This document shows, piece after piece, positions 16,484 to 25,873 of a stretch of 64,000 nucleotides of DNA (within the stretch, counting starts at the first letter, position 1; the number at the start of each line of letters is the position of its first letter). The stretch comes from Salipaludibacillus neizhouensis (GTDB taxonomy: Bacteria > Bacillota > Bacilli > Bacillales > Salisediminibacteriaceae), in the NCBI RefSeq assembly GCF_002886185.1, contig NZ_KZ614146.1, positions 811,234-875,233 on the forward strand, read 5' to 3'. Below the pieces are notes generated by a model. The model worked only from the letters and a program-made list of their open reading frames with translations, had not been told where the DNA came from and searched no databases. The position numbers and the translations under genes were made by a program.

Positions 16484-19348
16484 ATGGAACGATTTGTAGT
16501 CCTCGATGTCGAAACAACAGGAGTTGCCTTTTCTCGGGGGGATCGTATTATTCAATTAGCTTATGCTGTAGTTGAAAATGATAAGGTTATTAATCGCTAT
16601 TCTACATATATCAATCCGGAAAGATCTATTCCAGCTTTTATAAAGTCATTGACCAATATATCGGAAGAAGACGTCATTGACGCACCCTATTTTGGTGATG
16701 TCGCACCAAAATTACTCGAAGATTTAAGTCACTCATATTTCGTTGCTCATAATGCGGAATTTGATTTAGGGTTTATAAATGAAGCATTAGTTGATGCAGG
16801 TTATTCTCCGTTTACGGGACCAATGTTAGACACTGTCGAGCTAGCAAGAATTACTTTTCCTACAGAGGAAAGCTTTCGCTTATCCAGACTAGCTGAAAGT
16901 TTTAATATGGATCATGAAAATCCCCACAGAGCGGACAGCGATGTGGAAGCAACCACGCATCTTCTCAGTGAAATATTCCGTACATTTTCAGAGTTACCTT
17001 TACTGACGCTTCAGCAATTAGAGAAGCTATCAGGGAAACTCAAAAGTGATTTAGGGTCACTGTTGCTCACATGGATTCAAAACAAAAATTTAACTGCTGA
17101 TGAAGCTCATATTGACTCCTTCCAGGGAATTGCTTTGCGGCATGATCAAAAAGTCTACGTGGAAGATGGGTTAACTGGATACGATGAATCGATGAATATT
17201 GATGATTTCCTTTCGTCTACGTTAGGAAATTCGGAGAAAATGAATACGATTATTCCAGCCTATGAAACGAGACAAGGACAGATAGAAATGATTACGTTTA
17301 TTGACGATATTCTATCTAAGGATTGCGTAGGATTAGTTGAAGCGGGTACTGGTACCGGAAAGACACTGGCTTATCTTATTCCGTCAGCTTTTTATGCTAA
17401 AAAAACGGGCGAGCCTGTTGTAGTAAGTACGGAGACCATTCAGCTACAAGAACAAATTATAAAAAATGAAATCCCAACCTTACAAAAAATCTTGCCTTTT
17501 CAGGTGAATACTGCTCTTTTAAAGGGGAGAAGTCATTATTTGTGTCTGCAAAAGTTTGAAAATATGTTAAGGAATGATCCTTTCGATTCTTATGACCGTT
17601 CCCTATCCAAAGCACAAATTTTAATTTGGCTGACAAAAACAGTAACAGGAGATGTAGAAGAATTGAGTCTTGCTTCCGGCAATTCACGTTTTTGGCAAGA
17701 AGTAGCCAGTGATTCTTCTTCGTGTTCTAGTCCATCTTGTCCATGGTTTTCGAGATGCTTCTACCAAAGAGCAAAGAAAAAATCACGGCATGCTGATATT
17801 ATCATTACTAATCATTCCTTACTTTTTTCTGATGTTATGGTCGACCACCAAGTCATTCCAAGCTATTCAACGTTAATTATTGATGAAGCCCATCACTTAG
17901 AAGAAACGGCAACGAAGCAGTTTGGCGACCGGTTAGATTACTTGACGCTCATACAACTATTAAATGATGCAGGGGGTCGCGAGAAAGACGATTGGTTACC
18001 GGATCGATTATCTCAAATACTAGATAAGAATTTATTGGAACAAACTAGTGAAATAGAAGAGTACGCAAAATTATTTAGACAAGAATGGAATGATTTATTT
18101 TTACTGTTAAATCAATATGTAACAAAAGGTACAAATGGTAAAAATGAAACTGGAAGGTTATCTAAGATTATTCATAACGAAGAGACTGTTTGGAAAAATG
18201 TTGAGGAAGCGGCTAAACGCTGTAACCAGTTATTTAAAACGTATCTGTCTCGTATTTCTTCTTTTGTAAGGGAGTTAGAAACATTTTTGGAAACGCAAAA
18301 AGGAAACAAAGGACAAATCGCTCTTGAATGGCTTGCCACGATGAAGTCTCAGCTTGAACATCAATATGAGATGTTTCATCACCTCCTTTTGTATCAAGAA
18401 GAAGGTTCGATATACTGGCTTGAGGTTGAAACTAAGGGACCGAAACAGTCTATCTCTGTGCAAGGTTGTCCAATTCATGTAGCAGAAAAACTGGCCGATG
18501 CTTTTTTCTCAAAAAAGGAACGTGTCATATTAACTTCTGCGACATTAACAGTTAATAATAAATTTGATTATGTAATGGACCGACTAGGATTAAAGGACTT
18601 TCAAGTAGAGACAAAACAAGTAGACTCTCCATTTTCATGGGATGATCAGGTGTCTTTTATGGTTCCGGACGACATGCCACTTATTCAAGAGGTTGGTGAG
18701 GAAGCATATATTGAAGCTGCAGCAATTCAAATCTACCGCATTGCACAAGTGACAAAAGGAAAAATGCTTGTTTTATTTACTTCTTACGATATGCTCAAAC
18801 GAACCTATCATCAATTGAAAAATATGTTTGATGAAACGTTTATGCTTATTGCCCAGGGGGTACAAACTAAAAGTCGCTCGAAGCTAACGAAAAATTTTCA
18901 ACAGTTTGATCAGGCTATTCTTCTTGGAACGAGCAGTTTCTGGGAGGGCGTAGATATTCCTGGAGATGATTTAAGTGCGATCGTGATGGCAAGATTGCCT
19001 TTTAGTCCTCCAAATGATCCAGTATTCAAAGCACGTTCGGACTTTTTAAAGGAGCAAGGTAAATCACCATTCATGCAACTGGCATTACCGCAAGCAATAT
19101 TACGGTTCAAACAAGGTTTTGGACGGTTAATTCGTCGCTCAACGGATCGTGGAATAGTGGTTGTGCTTGATCGAAGAATAGTTACTACAAAGTATGGCAA
19201 GTTATTCACACGCTCTCTTCCTCAAGTTCCAATGTTGGAAGGTCCTATGTCAGATTTGGAAGAACATATTTATCAATGGTTTTACGATCCATCGAGGAAT
19301 GAAGAGGGTAATACAGAGGAGTTAACAAACAATGTTGATGATTCATAA
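16484..19348 (+). CDS. dinG: DinG-type 3'-5' exonuclease / DEAH helicase
   Basis: This 954-residue protein joins an N-terminal DEDDh exonuclease (residues 1-170, start of VLDVETTG) to an XPD/DinG-type superfamily 2 helicase. Walker A is EAGTGTGKT; Walker B is DEAHH; the C-terminal helicase motifs include SATLTV, GTSSFWEGVDIPG and QGFGRLIRR. Four cysteines (354, 414, 419, 425) have C-x4-C-x5-C spacing at the last three, as in the Fe-S cluster of E. coli DinG. The ATG at 16484 after GGAAGG was chosen over the TTG at 16466. Role: DNA repair and removal of unusual structures. It overlaps the next gene by 17 bases. Confidence 0.95.
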   Translation: MERFVVLDVETTGVAFSRGDRIIQLAYAVVENDKVINRYSTYINPERSIPAFIKSLTNISEEDVIDAPYFGDVAPKLLEDLSHSYFVAHNAEFDLGFINEALVDAGYSPFTGPMLDTVELARITFPTEESFRLSRLAESFNMDHENPHRADSDVEATTHLLSEIFRTFSELPLLTLQQLEKLSGKLKSDLGSLLLTWIQNKNLTADEAHIDSFQGIALRHDQKVYVEDGLTGYDESMNIDDFLSSTLGNSEKMNTIIPAYETRQGQIEMITFIDDILSKDCVGLVEAGTGTGKTLAYLIPSAFYAKKTGEPVVVSTETIQLQEQIIKNEIPTLQKILPFQVNTALLKGRSHYLCLQKFENMLRNDPFDSYDRSLSKAQILIWLTKTVTGDVEELSLASGNSRFWQEVASDSSSCSSPSCPWFSRCFYQRAKKKSRHADIIITNHSLLFSDVMVDHQVIPSYSTLIIDEAHHLEETATKQFGDRLDYLTLIQLLNDAGGREKDDWLPDRLSQILDKNLLEQTSEIEEYAKLFRQEWNDLFLLLNQYVTKGTNGKNETGRLSKIIHNEETVWKNVEEAAKRCNQLFKTYLSRISSFVRELETFLETQKGNKGQIALEWLATMKSQLEHQYEMFHHLLLYQEEGSIYWLEVETKGPKQSISVQGCPIHVAEKLADAFFSKKERVILTSATLTVNNKFDYVMDRLGLKDFQVETKQVDSPFSWDDQVSFMVPDDMPLIQEVGEEAYIEAAAIQIYRIAQVTKGKMLVLFTSYDMLKRTYHQLKNMFDETFMLIAQGVQTKSRSKLTKNFQQFDQAILLGTSSFWEGVDIPGDDLSAIVMARLPFSPPNDPVFKARSDFLKEQGKSPFMQLALPQAILRFKQGFGRLIRRSTDRGIVVVLDRRIVTTKYGKLFTRSLPQVPMLEGPMSDLEEHIYQWFYDPSRNEEGNTEELTNNVDDS

Positions 19349-20633
19349 TGTAAACATTTTAACGATGAATAAAGAGGAGGAAAATTTTAACGGTTTTCTC
19401 ACAGTGGAGGGAAATGTCTTTTCAGAGGTAAAAAAGGGGACGCCACCTCAAGAATTAATCGATCAAATGGATGACGTAATGGATGGTAATAATAAATGGT
19501 TAATGCCCGGACTTGTTAATACACACGGCCATTTAGGAAGCTCTCTTCTTAGAGGGGCAGGCGACGATATGCCGTTAATGGAATGGCTGGAAAAAGTGAT
19601 GTGGCCAAATGAAGGCCGCTTTGACAAAGAAACGGTTTCTATTGCTGCGCAGGTGGCAATGATGGAAATGATTAGATCAGGAACAACAACGTTTCTTGAC
19701 ATGTATCATCTTCATATGGATGACATGGCGGAGTTAGTATTGGAAAAAGGAATGCGAGCCGTTTTATGCAGAGGAATGATCGGATTAAGTTCAGAAGAGG
19801 AACAAGAACAGAAAATCCAAGAATCAGTGGACCTGTTTCATAACTATCATGGTACGGGCAATGGTCGAGTTTCAGTGGCAATGTCTCCTCATGCTCCATA
19901 TACTTGTCCCCCTCCTTTTTTACAAAAAGTAGCTTCTGCCGCAGTAGAACATGGGATGATGATTCATACGCATTTGGCTGAAACAAGAGGTGAAGTCGAA
20001 AGGCACGTAAAAGAGTATGGGAAAAGACCTGTTGCCCATTTAGAAGAGTTAGGTATATTTAATCAACCGTGTCTTATAGCTCACGGGGTTCATCTGAATG
20101 AAGACGAGATTCAAATTTTAAAGAAACATCATGTTGCTGTCTCTCATAATCCGATTAGTAATTTGAAATTAGGTTCTGGAATTGCCCCGATACCCGGGAT
20201 GATTTCAGCTGGCTTAACAATAGGTATTGGCACAGATTCTTCAGCAAGTAATAATAATTTAGATATGTTTGAAGAGATGAGAATGGCGGCACTTCTGCAC
20301 AAGGGTGTACATGAATCTCCGAGTGTGACAAACAGTGAAGAAATACTTGCCATGGCAACTCATCAAGGAGCTAAAGCTCTTCGAATTAAAAATGTAGGCA
20401 AAATAGAAGCAGGTTTTAAAGCAGATTTTATATTGATCGATGCAGAACAACCGCATTTAACACCTGCGAACGAGTCTACTATGCAGTCACATCTTGTTTA
20501 TTCAGCTAAGGGGAGTGATGTAACAGATGTTTTTATCGATGGAATAGCTCAATACTCTCATCGAACACTCTTGAAATTTGATGAAGAGAAGATATTATAT
20601 CAGGCTAATCATTTGGCGAAAAATTTTGTCTAA
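19332..20633 (+). CDS. mtaD: Amidohydrolase, probable MTA/SAH deaminase
   Basis: This 433-residue metal-dependent amidohydrolase matches the 5-methylthioadenosine/S-adenosylhomocysteine deaminase (MtaD/SsnA-like) group. Metal-binding motifs are VNTHGHLGSSLLRG near residue 65, HTHLAETRGE near 220, and IGIGTDSSASNNNLDMFEEMR near 300, with His and Asp ligands in the expected order. The C-terminal GFKADFILID is the usual closing beta-structure. The start overlaps the dinG end by 17 bases; ATGs at 19332 and 19338 are both possible. Related guanine or chlorohydrolase-type deaminases share these motifs, so the substrate is the less certain part. Confidence 0.85.
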   Translation: MLMIHNVNILTMNKEEENFNGFLTVEGNVFSEVKKGTPPQELIDQMDDVMDGNNKWLMPGLVNTHGHLGSSLLRGAGDDMPLMEWLEKVMWPNEGRFDKETVSIAAQVAMMEMIRSGTTTFLDMYHLHMDDMAELVLEKGMRAVLCRGMIGLSSEEEQEQKIQESVDLFHNYHGTGNGRVSVAMSPHAPYTCPPPFLQKVASAAVEHGMMIHTHLAETRGEVERHVKEYGKRPVAHLEELGIFNQPCLIAHGVHLNEDEIQILKKHHVAVSHNPISNLKLGSGIAPIPGMISAGLTIGIGTDSSASNNNLDMFEEMRMAALLHKGVHESPSVTNSEEILAMATHQGAKALRIKNVGKIEAGFKADFILIDAEQPHLTPANESTMQSHLVYSAKGSDVTDVFIDGIAQYSHRTLLKFDEEKILYQANHLAKNFV

Positions 20634-20714
20634 CATATCGATTCACGTAAGATCTATGATAAAATAATGAAGTATGCACGAGGTATTGTTTAGAAATCTT
20701 TAGGAGGAATCACG

Positions 20715-20888
20715 ATGGGTGAAAAGGAGATTGAGATGATCGCTACATTAAAAATAGATAAGTGTACCGATTTGTATAAGGTAGTAGATACACTGAATCG
20801 TACCTTGAAAAAAAGAGATTTAATGTTCGGTCTCGCTCTCGATGATAATGAAAAAGAAAAAATGATATTTACTATTTACGAAACGTGA
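20715..20888 (+). CDS. ypmA: Small conserved protein YpmA
   Basis: This 57-residue protein starts at an ATG following TAGGAGG. Its sequence closely follows B. subtilis YpmA: a short acidic N terminus, then LYKVVDTLNRTLKKRDLMF and a closing MIFTIYET. It sits where ypmA is expected, between the dinG cluster and ypmB. YpmA (DUF4264) has no known function. The gap to ypmB is 10 bases, suggesting co-transcription with ypmB. Confidence 0.92.
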   Translation: MGEKEIEMIATLKIDKCTDLYKVVDTLNRTLKKRDLMFGLALDDNEKEKMIFTIYET

Positions 20889-20898
20889 GGGATAAAGC

Positions 20899-21411
20899 AT
20901 GAAAGCTTGGATAATGTCGATCTCTATTATGATCATTGTAGGCTTTTTAGCTTTTGGCTATTATCTCTATCAAGTGACAACGGATCCGTTGGAAGCTCGC
21001 GAAAATGCAGCGATACAATTAGCAGGAGAACAGGTAGACATTGCAGAAGTTAGAGAGGTAGAATATTATCATGGTCGCAGGTCCTATCAGGTAGTTGATG
21101 CTATCGATTCAGAAGGAAATGAGTTGTACATATGGGTAGAAGAAGTAAATCAATCTGATGAGGATGAATCAAATGAATCCGAAGTAGAGCCCACTATTGT
21201 AGTTCGGGATCACACTGAGGGACTGACAAAAGATGAAGTAACTTCCCTTTCTCAAGAAGAACTGTCTATGTCACGTTTAAAATCCGTACGATTAGGAATG
21301 ATTGGTTCAACACCAGTTTATGAAGTGAACTATGTGGACGATACGGACCGCCATTCTTTTTATTATGTTACATTCGAAGATGGAACGTATATCCGACATT
21401 ATAATTTTTAA
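20899..21411 (+). CDS. ypmB: Membrane-anchored protein YpmB (DUF5590)
   Basis: The 170-residue product has one N-terminal membrane helix (about residues 4-24) and an outward-facing region with the two-lobed cystatin-like fold expected of the YpmB family. Conserved patterns include EYYHGRRSYQVVDA and, in the second lobe, RLGMIGSTPVYEVNYVDD. The middle linker is rich in Glu, Asp and Ser. No enzymatic residues are evident. The GAGGGATAAAGC site supports the ATG. It follows ypmA and precedes aspB, as in B. subtilis. Confidence 0.9.
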   Translation: MKAWIMSISIMIIVGFLAFGYYLYQVTTDPLEARENAAIQLAGEQVDIAEVREVEYYHGRRSYQVVDAIDSEGNELYIWVEEVNQSDEDESNESEVEPTIVVRDHTEGLTKDEVTSLSQEELSMSRLKSVRLGMIGSTPVYEVNYVDDTDRHSFYYVTFEDGTYIRHYNF

Positions 21412-21533
21412 TGGTAATCACCATAATCTTTATTTTCAAACAAGTGATGTTACAGACTTATGGTTGGTTTAGGTTAGTTGTCGACTGACAAGGTTCAGTA
21501 ACAAAGCTAATTATATAAAAGGAGAGATAAACT

Positions 21534-22718
21534 ATGGAATTTTCCTCTAGAGTAACATCTATAACTCCATCATCTACATTAGCAATTACGGCAAAGGCAA
21601 AACAGTTAAAAGCAGAAGGGCATGACGTGATAGGTTTAGGAGCGGGGGAACCTGACTTTAATACGCCACAATATATCATTGAGGCAAGTTATCAATCCAT
21701 GCTTGATGGACATACAAAGTACACACCGGCAGCTGGATTACCTGCTTTAAAAGGAGCAATTGCGCAGAAATTCAAGGCAGATCAAGGAATAGAATATGCA
21801 GCTGACGAAATAATTGTGACTAGTGGCGCTAAGCATTCCTTGTCGTTGTTATTCCAAACAATCCTTCAAGAAGGGGAAGAAGTAATTATTCCTTCACCTT
21901 ATTGGGTTAGCTATCCTGAGCAAGTAAAAGTAGCTGGAGGAGTTCCAGTATTTATCGAAGGCAAAGAAGAGCAAAATTTCAAGGTAACGAAAGAACAAAT
22001 TGAACAAGTGATCACAGATAAAACAAAAGCATTTATAATTAATTCTCCTAGTAACCCTACTGGCGTTATGTATAGCAAAGAAGAGTTAAAAATAATTGGG
22101 GATGTATGTTTGGAGCATGATATTCTTATCGTCTCCGATGAAATTTATGAAAAACTAATATATGGCAGAGAAAGTCACGTTTCTATTGCTGAAATATCTG
22201 ATGCATTAAAAGAGCAAACAGTAATCGTGAATGGAGTCTCTAAGTCACATTCAATGACGGGTTGGAGAATAGGTTACACAGCAGGAAACAAAGAAATCAT
22301 TAACAAAATGTCCAATGTTGCAAGCCACACAACATCAAACCCGGCTGTAATGTCTCAATATGGCGCTATTGCTGCCTATCAGGAAGACGATGGCTCCGTT
22401 GGGAATATGAGAGATGCATTTGAAGAGCGTTTAAACAAAGTTTATGACCAATTAAATGGTATCCCTGGCTTTTCGTGTGTGAAACCTCAAGGGGCATTCT
22501 ATTTATTTCCTAACGTGAAAGAAGCCGTGGAAAAGAGTCCTTTTAATTCAACAGATGAGTGGGTAACGGCTTTACTGGAAGAAGAAAAAGTAGCAGTCGT
22601 ACCGGGAAGCGGTTTTGGTTCTCCTGATAACATTCGATTGTCTTATGCAACGAGTCTTGATCAATTTGAAGAAGCACTAGGACGTATTCGTCGTTTTGTA
22701 GATAAGTATAATGGTTAG
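21534..22718 (+). CDS. aspB: Pyridoxal-phosphate aminotransferase AspB
   Basis: This class I aminotransferase of 394 residues is assigned to aspartate:2-oxoglutarate aminotransferase by its position between ypmB and asnS. The pyridoxal phosphate lysine is Lys237 in VSKSHSMTGWRIGY. Other signatures are GLGAGEPDFNTP, SGAKHSLSLLFQ, NSPSNPTGVMYS and VSDEIYEKLIY, plus the substrate arginine in NIRLSYATS. It supplies aspartate, which feeds the adjacent asparaginyl-tRNA synthetase and the lysine and pantothenate pathways nearby. The AAGGAGAG site is well placed. Confidence 0.95.
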   Translation: MEFSSRVTSITPSSTLAITAKAKQLKAEGHDVIGLGAGEPDFNTPQYIIEASYQSMLDGHTKYTPAAGLPALKGAIAQKFKADQGIEYAADEIIVTSGAKHSLSLLFQTILQEGEEVIIPSPYWVSYPEQVKVAGGVPVFIEGKEEQNFKVTKEQIEQVITDKTKAFIINSPSNPTGVMYSKEELKIIGDVCLEHDILIVSDEIYEKLIYGRESHVSIAEISDALKEQTVIVNGVSKSHSMTGWRIGYTAGNKEIINKMSNVASHTTSNPAVMSQYGAIAAYQEDDGSVGNMRDAFEERLNKVYDQLNGIPGFSCVKPQGAFYLFPNVKEAVEKSPFNSTDEWVTALLEEEKVAVVPGSGFGSPDNIRLSYATSLDQFEEALGRIRRFVDKYNG

Positions 22719-22745
22719 ATGAGGGAAGTTTATTATGCTTTACCA

Positions 22746-22777
22746 GAAGCACCTACATATATTTCGTAGGTGCTTCT
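22746..22777 (+). repeat. Isolated palindromic hairpin after aspB
   Basis: AGAAGCACCTAC pairs perfectly with GTAGGTGCTTCT. No T run follows, so it is a poor intrinsic terminator. It closely resembles the inner hairpin (GTAGCACCT...AGGTGCTAC) of the long-form dispersed repeats, and may be a solo relic of that module. Confidence 0.55.
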
Positions 22778-22944
22778 GCGTCGCAGTACCGTTTATTTGA
22801 GATAAGGCTTGAAACGCAGGAATCGAGTACCTCTTTACTAAAGTAAAACAACATTGAATTCAATAGAACCTAAGATAAATGTATAATATGTAGTGAAAAA
22901 TAGAATGCTCATCTTATAAAAAGGAAATTTATGGAGGTAGAATA

Positions 22945-24234
22945 GTGAAAACAACGATTTCAGAAGTAGGTAAGTATGTAGAACAAATCATTACGATGGG
23001 TGTATGGTTAGCAAATAAACGGTCCAGTGGAAAGATTGCTTTTTTACAATTGCGTGATGGTACAGGCTTTATCCAAGGAGTGGTGGTTAAAGCAGAGGTC
23101 GAAGAAAAGATATTTCAACAAGCAAAGGATCTTACTCAAGAAACATCTTTATATGTAACCGGAGTTGTTCGGGAAGATGAGCGGGCACCATCTGGCTATG
23201 AACTATCCGTTCAAAGTATAGAAATTATTCATGAGGCGAAAGATTATCCAATTACTCCTAAAGAGCATGGTACAGAGTTCTTAATGGATCATCGCCACTT
23301 ATGGCTTCGGTCTAAACGACAGCATGCTATCATGCAGATTAGAAATGAGATTATCCGTTCTACATATGAATTTTTTAATGAAAATGGTTTTATTAAAGTA
23401 GATCCGCCCATATTGACAGGTAGCTCAGCAGAAGGAACAACAAATCTGTTTCATACGAAATATTTTGATGAGGACGCTTATTTGTCCCAAAGTGGGCAGT
23501 TGTACATGGAAGCTGCAGCTATGGCGTTCAATAAAGTATTCTCTTTTGGGCCAACTTTCCGAGCAGAGAAATCGAAGACCCGGAGACATCTAATCGAATT
23601 TTGGATGATAGAGCCGGAAATGGCATTTATGGATCACGAGGAGAGTTTAGTGTTACAGGAAAGTTATGTTAGTTATGTGGTACAAGCTGTTTTATCTAAT
23701 TGTAAATTAGAGTTGAAAGCTTTAGATAGAGATATTTCTAAACTTGAAAAAATCAAAGCACCTTTCCCACGTATATCTTATGATGATGCAATTGAATTTT
23801 TAAAAGAACGAGAATACGATATCAAATGGGGAGAAGATTTTGGGGCTCCGCATGAAACGGCTATTGCAGAACATTACGATATGCCTGTATTCATTGTAAA
23901 TTATCCGAAAGATATAAAAGCATTTTACATGAAACCACATCCAACTCGCGATGATGTTGTTCTATGTGCCGATTTAATCGCTCCTGAAGGTTACGGAGAA
24001 ATAATCGGTGGAAGCCAACGAATTGATGATGAGAAGTTATTAAAGGATCGCTATGAAGAGCACAATCTTTCTGAAGACGCTTATCAATGGTACATGGACT
24101 TAAGGAAATATGGTTCGGTTCCTCATTCCGGATTCGGTCTTGGGCTTGAAAGAACTGTAGCTTGGCTCAGTGGAACAGAGCATGTTCGGGAAACTATTCC
24201 ATTCCCTCGTTTGTTAAACCGGTTGTACCCATAA
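22945..24234 (+). CDS. asnS: Asparaginyl-tRNA synthetase
   Basis: AsnS charges tRNA-Asn with asparagine. The 429-residue class II enzyme has an N-terminal OB-fold anticodon-binding domain ([17 protein letters not shown]) and catalytic motifs 2 and 3 ([41 protein letters not shown]). The start is GTG at 22945 after TGGAGGT, matching the N terminus of homologues. No T-box elements are visible upstream. A terminator follows directly. Confidence 0.98.
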   Translation: MKTTISEVGKYVEQIITMGVWLANKRSSGKIAFLQLRDGTGFIQGVVVKAEVEEKIFQQAKDLTQETSLYVTGVVREDERAPSGYELSVQSIEIIHEAKDYPITPKEHGTEFLMDHRHLWLRSKRQHAIMQIRNEIIRSTYEFFNENGFIKVDPPILTGSSAEGTTNLFHTKYFDEDAYLSQSGQLYMEAAAMAFNKVFSFGPTFRAEKSKTRRHLIEFWMIEPEMAFMDHEESLVLQESYVSYVVQAVLSNCKLELKALDRDISKLEKIKAPFPRISYDDAIEFLKEREYDIKWGEDFGAPHETAIAEHYDMPVFIVNYPKDIKAFYMKPHPTRDDVVLCADLIAPEGYGEIIGGSQRIDDEKLLKDRYEEHNLSEDAYQWYMDLRKYGSVPHSGFGLGLERTVAWLSGTEHVRETIPFPRLLNRLYP

Positions 24235-24247
24235 TACAAGCTTCCAG

Positions 24248-24279
24248 AAGACCTCTTACATTGCTAAGGGGTCTTTTTA
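24248..24279 (+). terminator. Terminator of asnS
   Basis: AAGACCTCTTA pairs with TAAGGGGTCTT (one wobble pair), followed by TTTTT. Confidence 0.85.
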
Positions 24280-24389
24280 TAGAGAATTTTCTTATGATCA
24301 GTTTTATGGGTTATTCATTGATTCCAATCAATAACATCTATTTGAAGAATAGTCTCATGATATAATAAAGGGGAGGTAGGTGGACAAGT

Positions 24390-25115
24390 ATGAGTAACGA
24401 ACTAACATTACAATTACTTAAAGAAAAGCCTTTTACGATCTCAGGGCTTTTCTTTAAACATTATAAAGAGATTGGACTAACCGATCAGCAATTTTTAATT
24501 CTTATGCATATTCAACAATTCCATGCAGAGGGAAATGAATTTCCGACACCAAATGAATTGATTGAGCGAATGACAATGCCTGAACAGCAATGTACACAAG
24601 AATTGAAAGTACTCTTAACCAATCGATTTATTGAGATACTTGAAGGGAAAGGAATAAAAGGGGATGAAAGAATATCGGAAAAGATTTCTATTGACCCTTT
24701 ATTTGAAAAATTGCACTTATTTTTAAATAATAAAAACGTAAAAAAGGAAAGAAATGATACAGTAGCTTTGGAAGGTCGTATTTTTCAACGTTTTGAAGAA
24801 GAATTCGCCAGACCTTTGTCACCAATGGAGATGGAAATGATTTCTATGTGGATTGATGATGATCAACATGCTCCACATATTATTGAAGCAGCCTTGCGGG
24901 AATCAGTCGTTTCTTCACGTCTTAATTTTCGCTATATCGATCGCATTTTATTTGACTGGAAAAAGAACGGAATCAGAACAGTAGAGCAAGCAAAGAAACA
25001 TGGAGAAAAAATAAGACAACATCACGATAAACCTAAATCTTTTCAAACGGCAGGTTCCACTAATGGAAAATCGAAACACCCAGGTTATAACTGGTTAGAA
25101 GGAGAGGAAAATTAA
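24390..25115 (+). CDS. dnaD: DNA replication initiation protein DnaD
   Basis: DnaD acts in primosome assembly and replication restart, working with DnaB and DnaI to load the helicase. The 241-residue protein has an N-terminal winged-helix-like DDBH1 domain (residues 1-100) and a C-terminal DnaB_2/DDBH2 domain (EFARPLSPMEMEMISMWIDDD; LNFRYIDRILFDWKKNGI). The tail ends with KHPGYNWLEGE. GGGGAGGT precedes the ATG. It is followed by nth, as in B. subtilis. Confidence 0.96.
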   Translation: MSNELTLQLLKEKPFTISGLFFKHYKEIGLTDQQFLILMHIQQFHAEGNEFPTPNELIERMTMPEQQCTQELKVLLTNRFIEILEGKGIKGDERISEKISIDPLFEKLHLFLNNKNVKKERNDTVALEGRIFQRFEEEFARPLSPMEMEMISMWIDDDQHAPHIIEAALRESVVSSRLNFRYIDRILFDWKKNGIRTVEQAKKHGEKIRQHHDKPKSFQTAGSTNGKSKHPGYNWLEGEEN

Positions 25116-25120
25116 GAACT

Positions 25121-25786
25121 ATGTTAACTAAAAAGCAAATTGAGCATGTTCTGCATACGATGGATACAATGTTTCCGGAAGCAGAATGTGAATTGACTCA
25201 TTCAAATCCTTTTGAACTCACAATAGCTGTCGTATTATCTGCCCAAGCGACGGATGTTTTAGTAAATAAAGTAACCCCAAATTTGTTTGAAAAATATAAG
25301 TCACCGGAAGATTATATAGAGGTACCACTAGAAGAATTAGAAAATGATATTAAATCGATAGGCTTATTTCGGAGCAAGGCTAAAAATATTAAAAAGCTCT
25401 CTGAATCTGTGATGGAGAATTATAATGGCGAAATTCCAAAGGATAGAGACGAGTTAATTAAGCTTGCTGGCGTAGGTAGAAAAACCGCAAATGTTGTTGC
25501 CTCTGTGGCATTCAATGTACCGGCTATAGCTGTGGATACTCATGTTGAACGTGTAAGCAAACGATTGGGAATCTGTAAGTGGAAAGACTCGGTTCTGGAA
25601 GTAGAAAAAACATTAATGAAAAAAGTACCTAAAGAAGAGTGGTCAGCAACACATCACCGATTAATCTTTTTTGGTCGGTATCATTGTAAATCACAATCTC
25701 CAAGGTGCCTGGAATGTCCACTAGTAGAACTTTGTCGTGAAGGAAAAAAACGCTTGAAAAAGCAAGGTATCGAAGTAGTAGGATAA
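25121..25786 (+). CDS. nth: Endonuclease III
   Basis: Nth is a base-excision repair glycosylase/AP lyase acting on oxidised pyrimidines. The 221-residue protein has the helix-hairpin-helix LAGVGRKTANVV with its catalytic lysine and the catalytic aspartate in AVDTHVERVSKRL. The 4Fe-4S ligands at the C terminus have C-x6-C-x2-C-x5-C spacing (CKSQSPRCLECPLVELC). The start follows dnaD by five bases; its GGAGAGG site lies inside the dnaD end at long spacing. The ypoC gene that usually follows is absent here. Confidence 0.97.
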   Translation: MLTKKQIEHVLHTMDTMFPEAECELTHSNPFELTIAVVLSAQATDVLVNKVTPNLFEKYKSPEDYIEVPLEELENDIKSIGLFRSKAKNIKKLSESVMENYNGEIPKDRDELIKLAGVGRKTANVVASVAFNVPAIAVDTHVERVSKRLGICKWKDSVLEVEKTLMKKVPKEEWSATHHRLIFFGRYHCKSQSPRCLECPLVELCREGKKRLKKQGIEVVG

Positions 25787-25816
25787 GCAAAGAAATTCAT
25801 TAACGCCCTTTAAGCG

Positions 25817-25860
25817 AAAAAAAAGGAGACAAATGAGAATGATCATTTGTCTCCTTTTTG
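25817..25860. terminator. Bidirectional terminator between nth and ponA
   Basis: AAAAAGGAGACAAATGA pairs perfectly with TCATTTGTCTCCTTTTT. Runs of A and T on the two sides allow function in both directions between convergent genes. Confidence 0.9.
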
Positions 25861-25873
25861 CTTTTAACAAGTT

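Noticed and set aside
22780-22944. T-box leader before asnS
   Set aside because: No T-box sequence, specifier loop or antiterminator is present.
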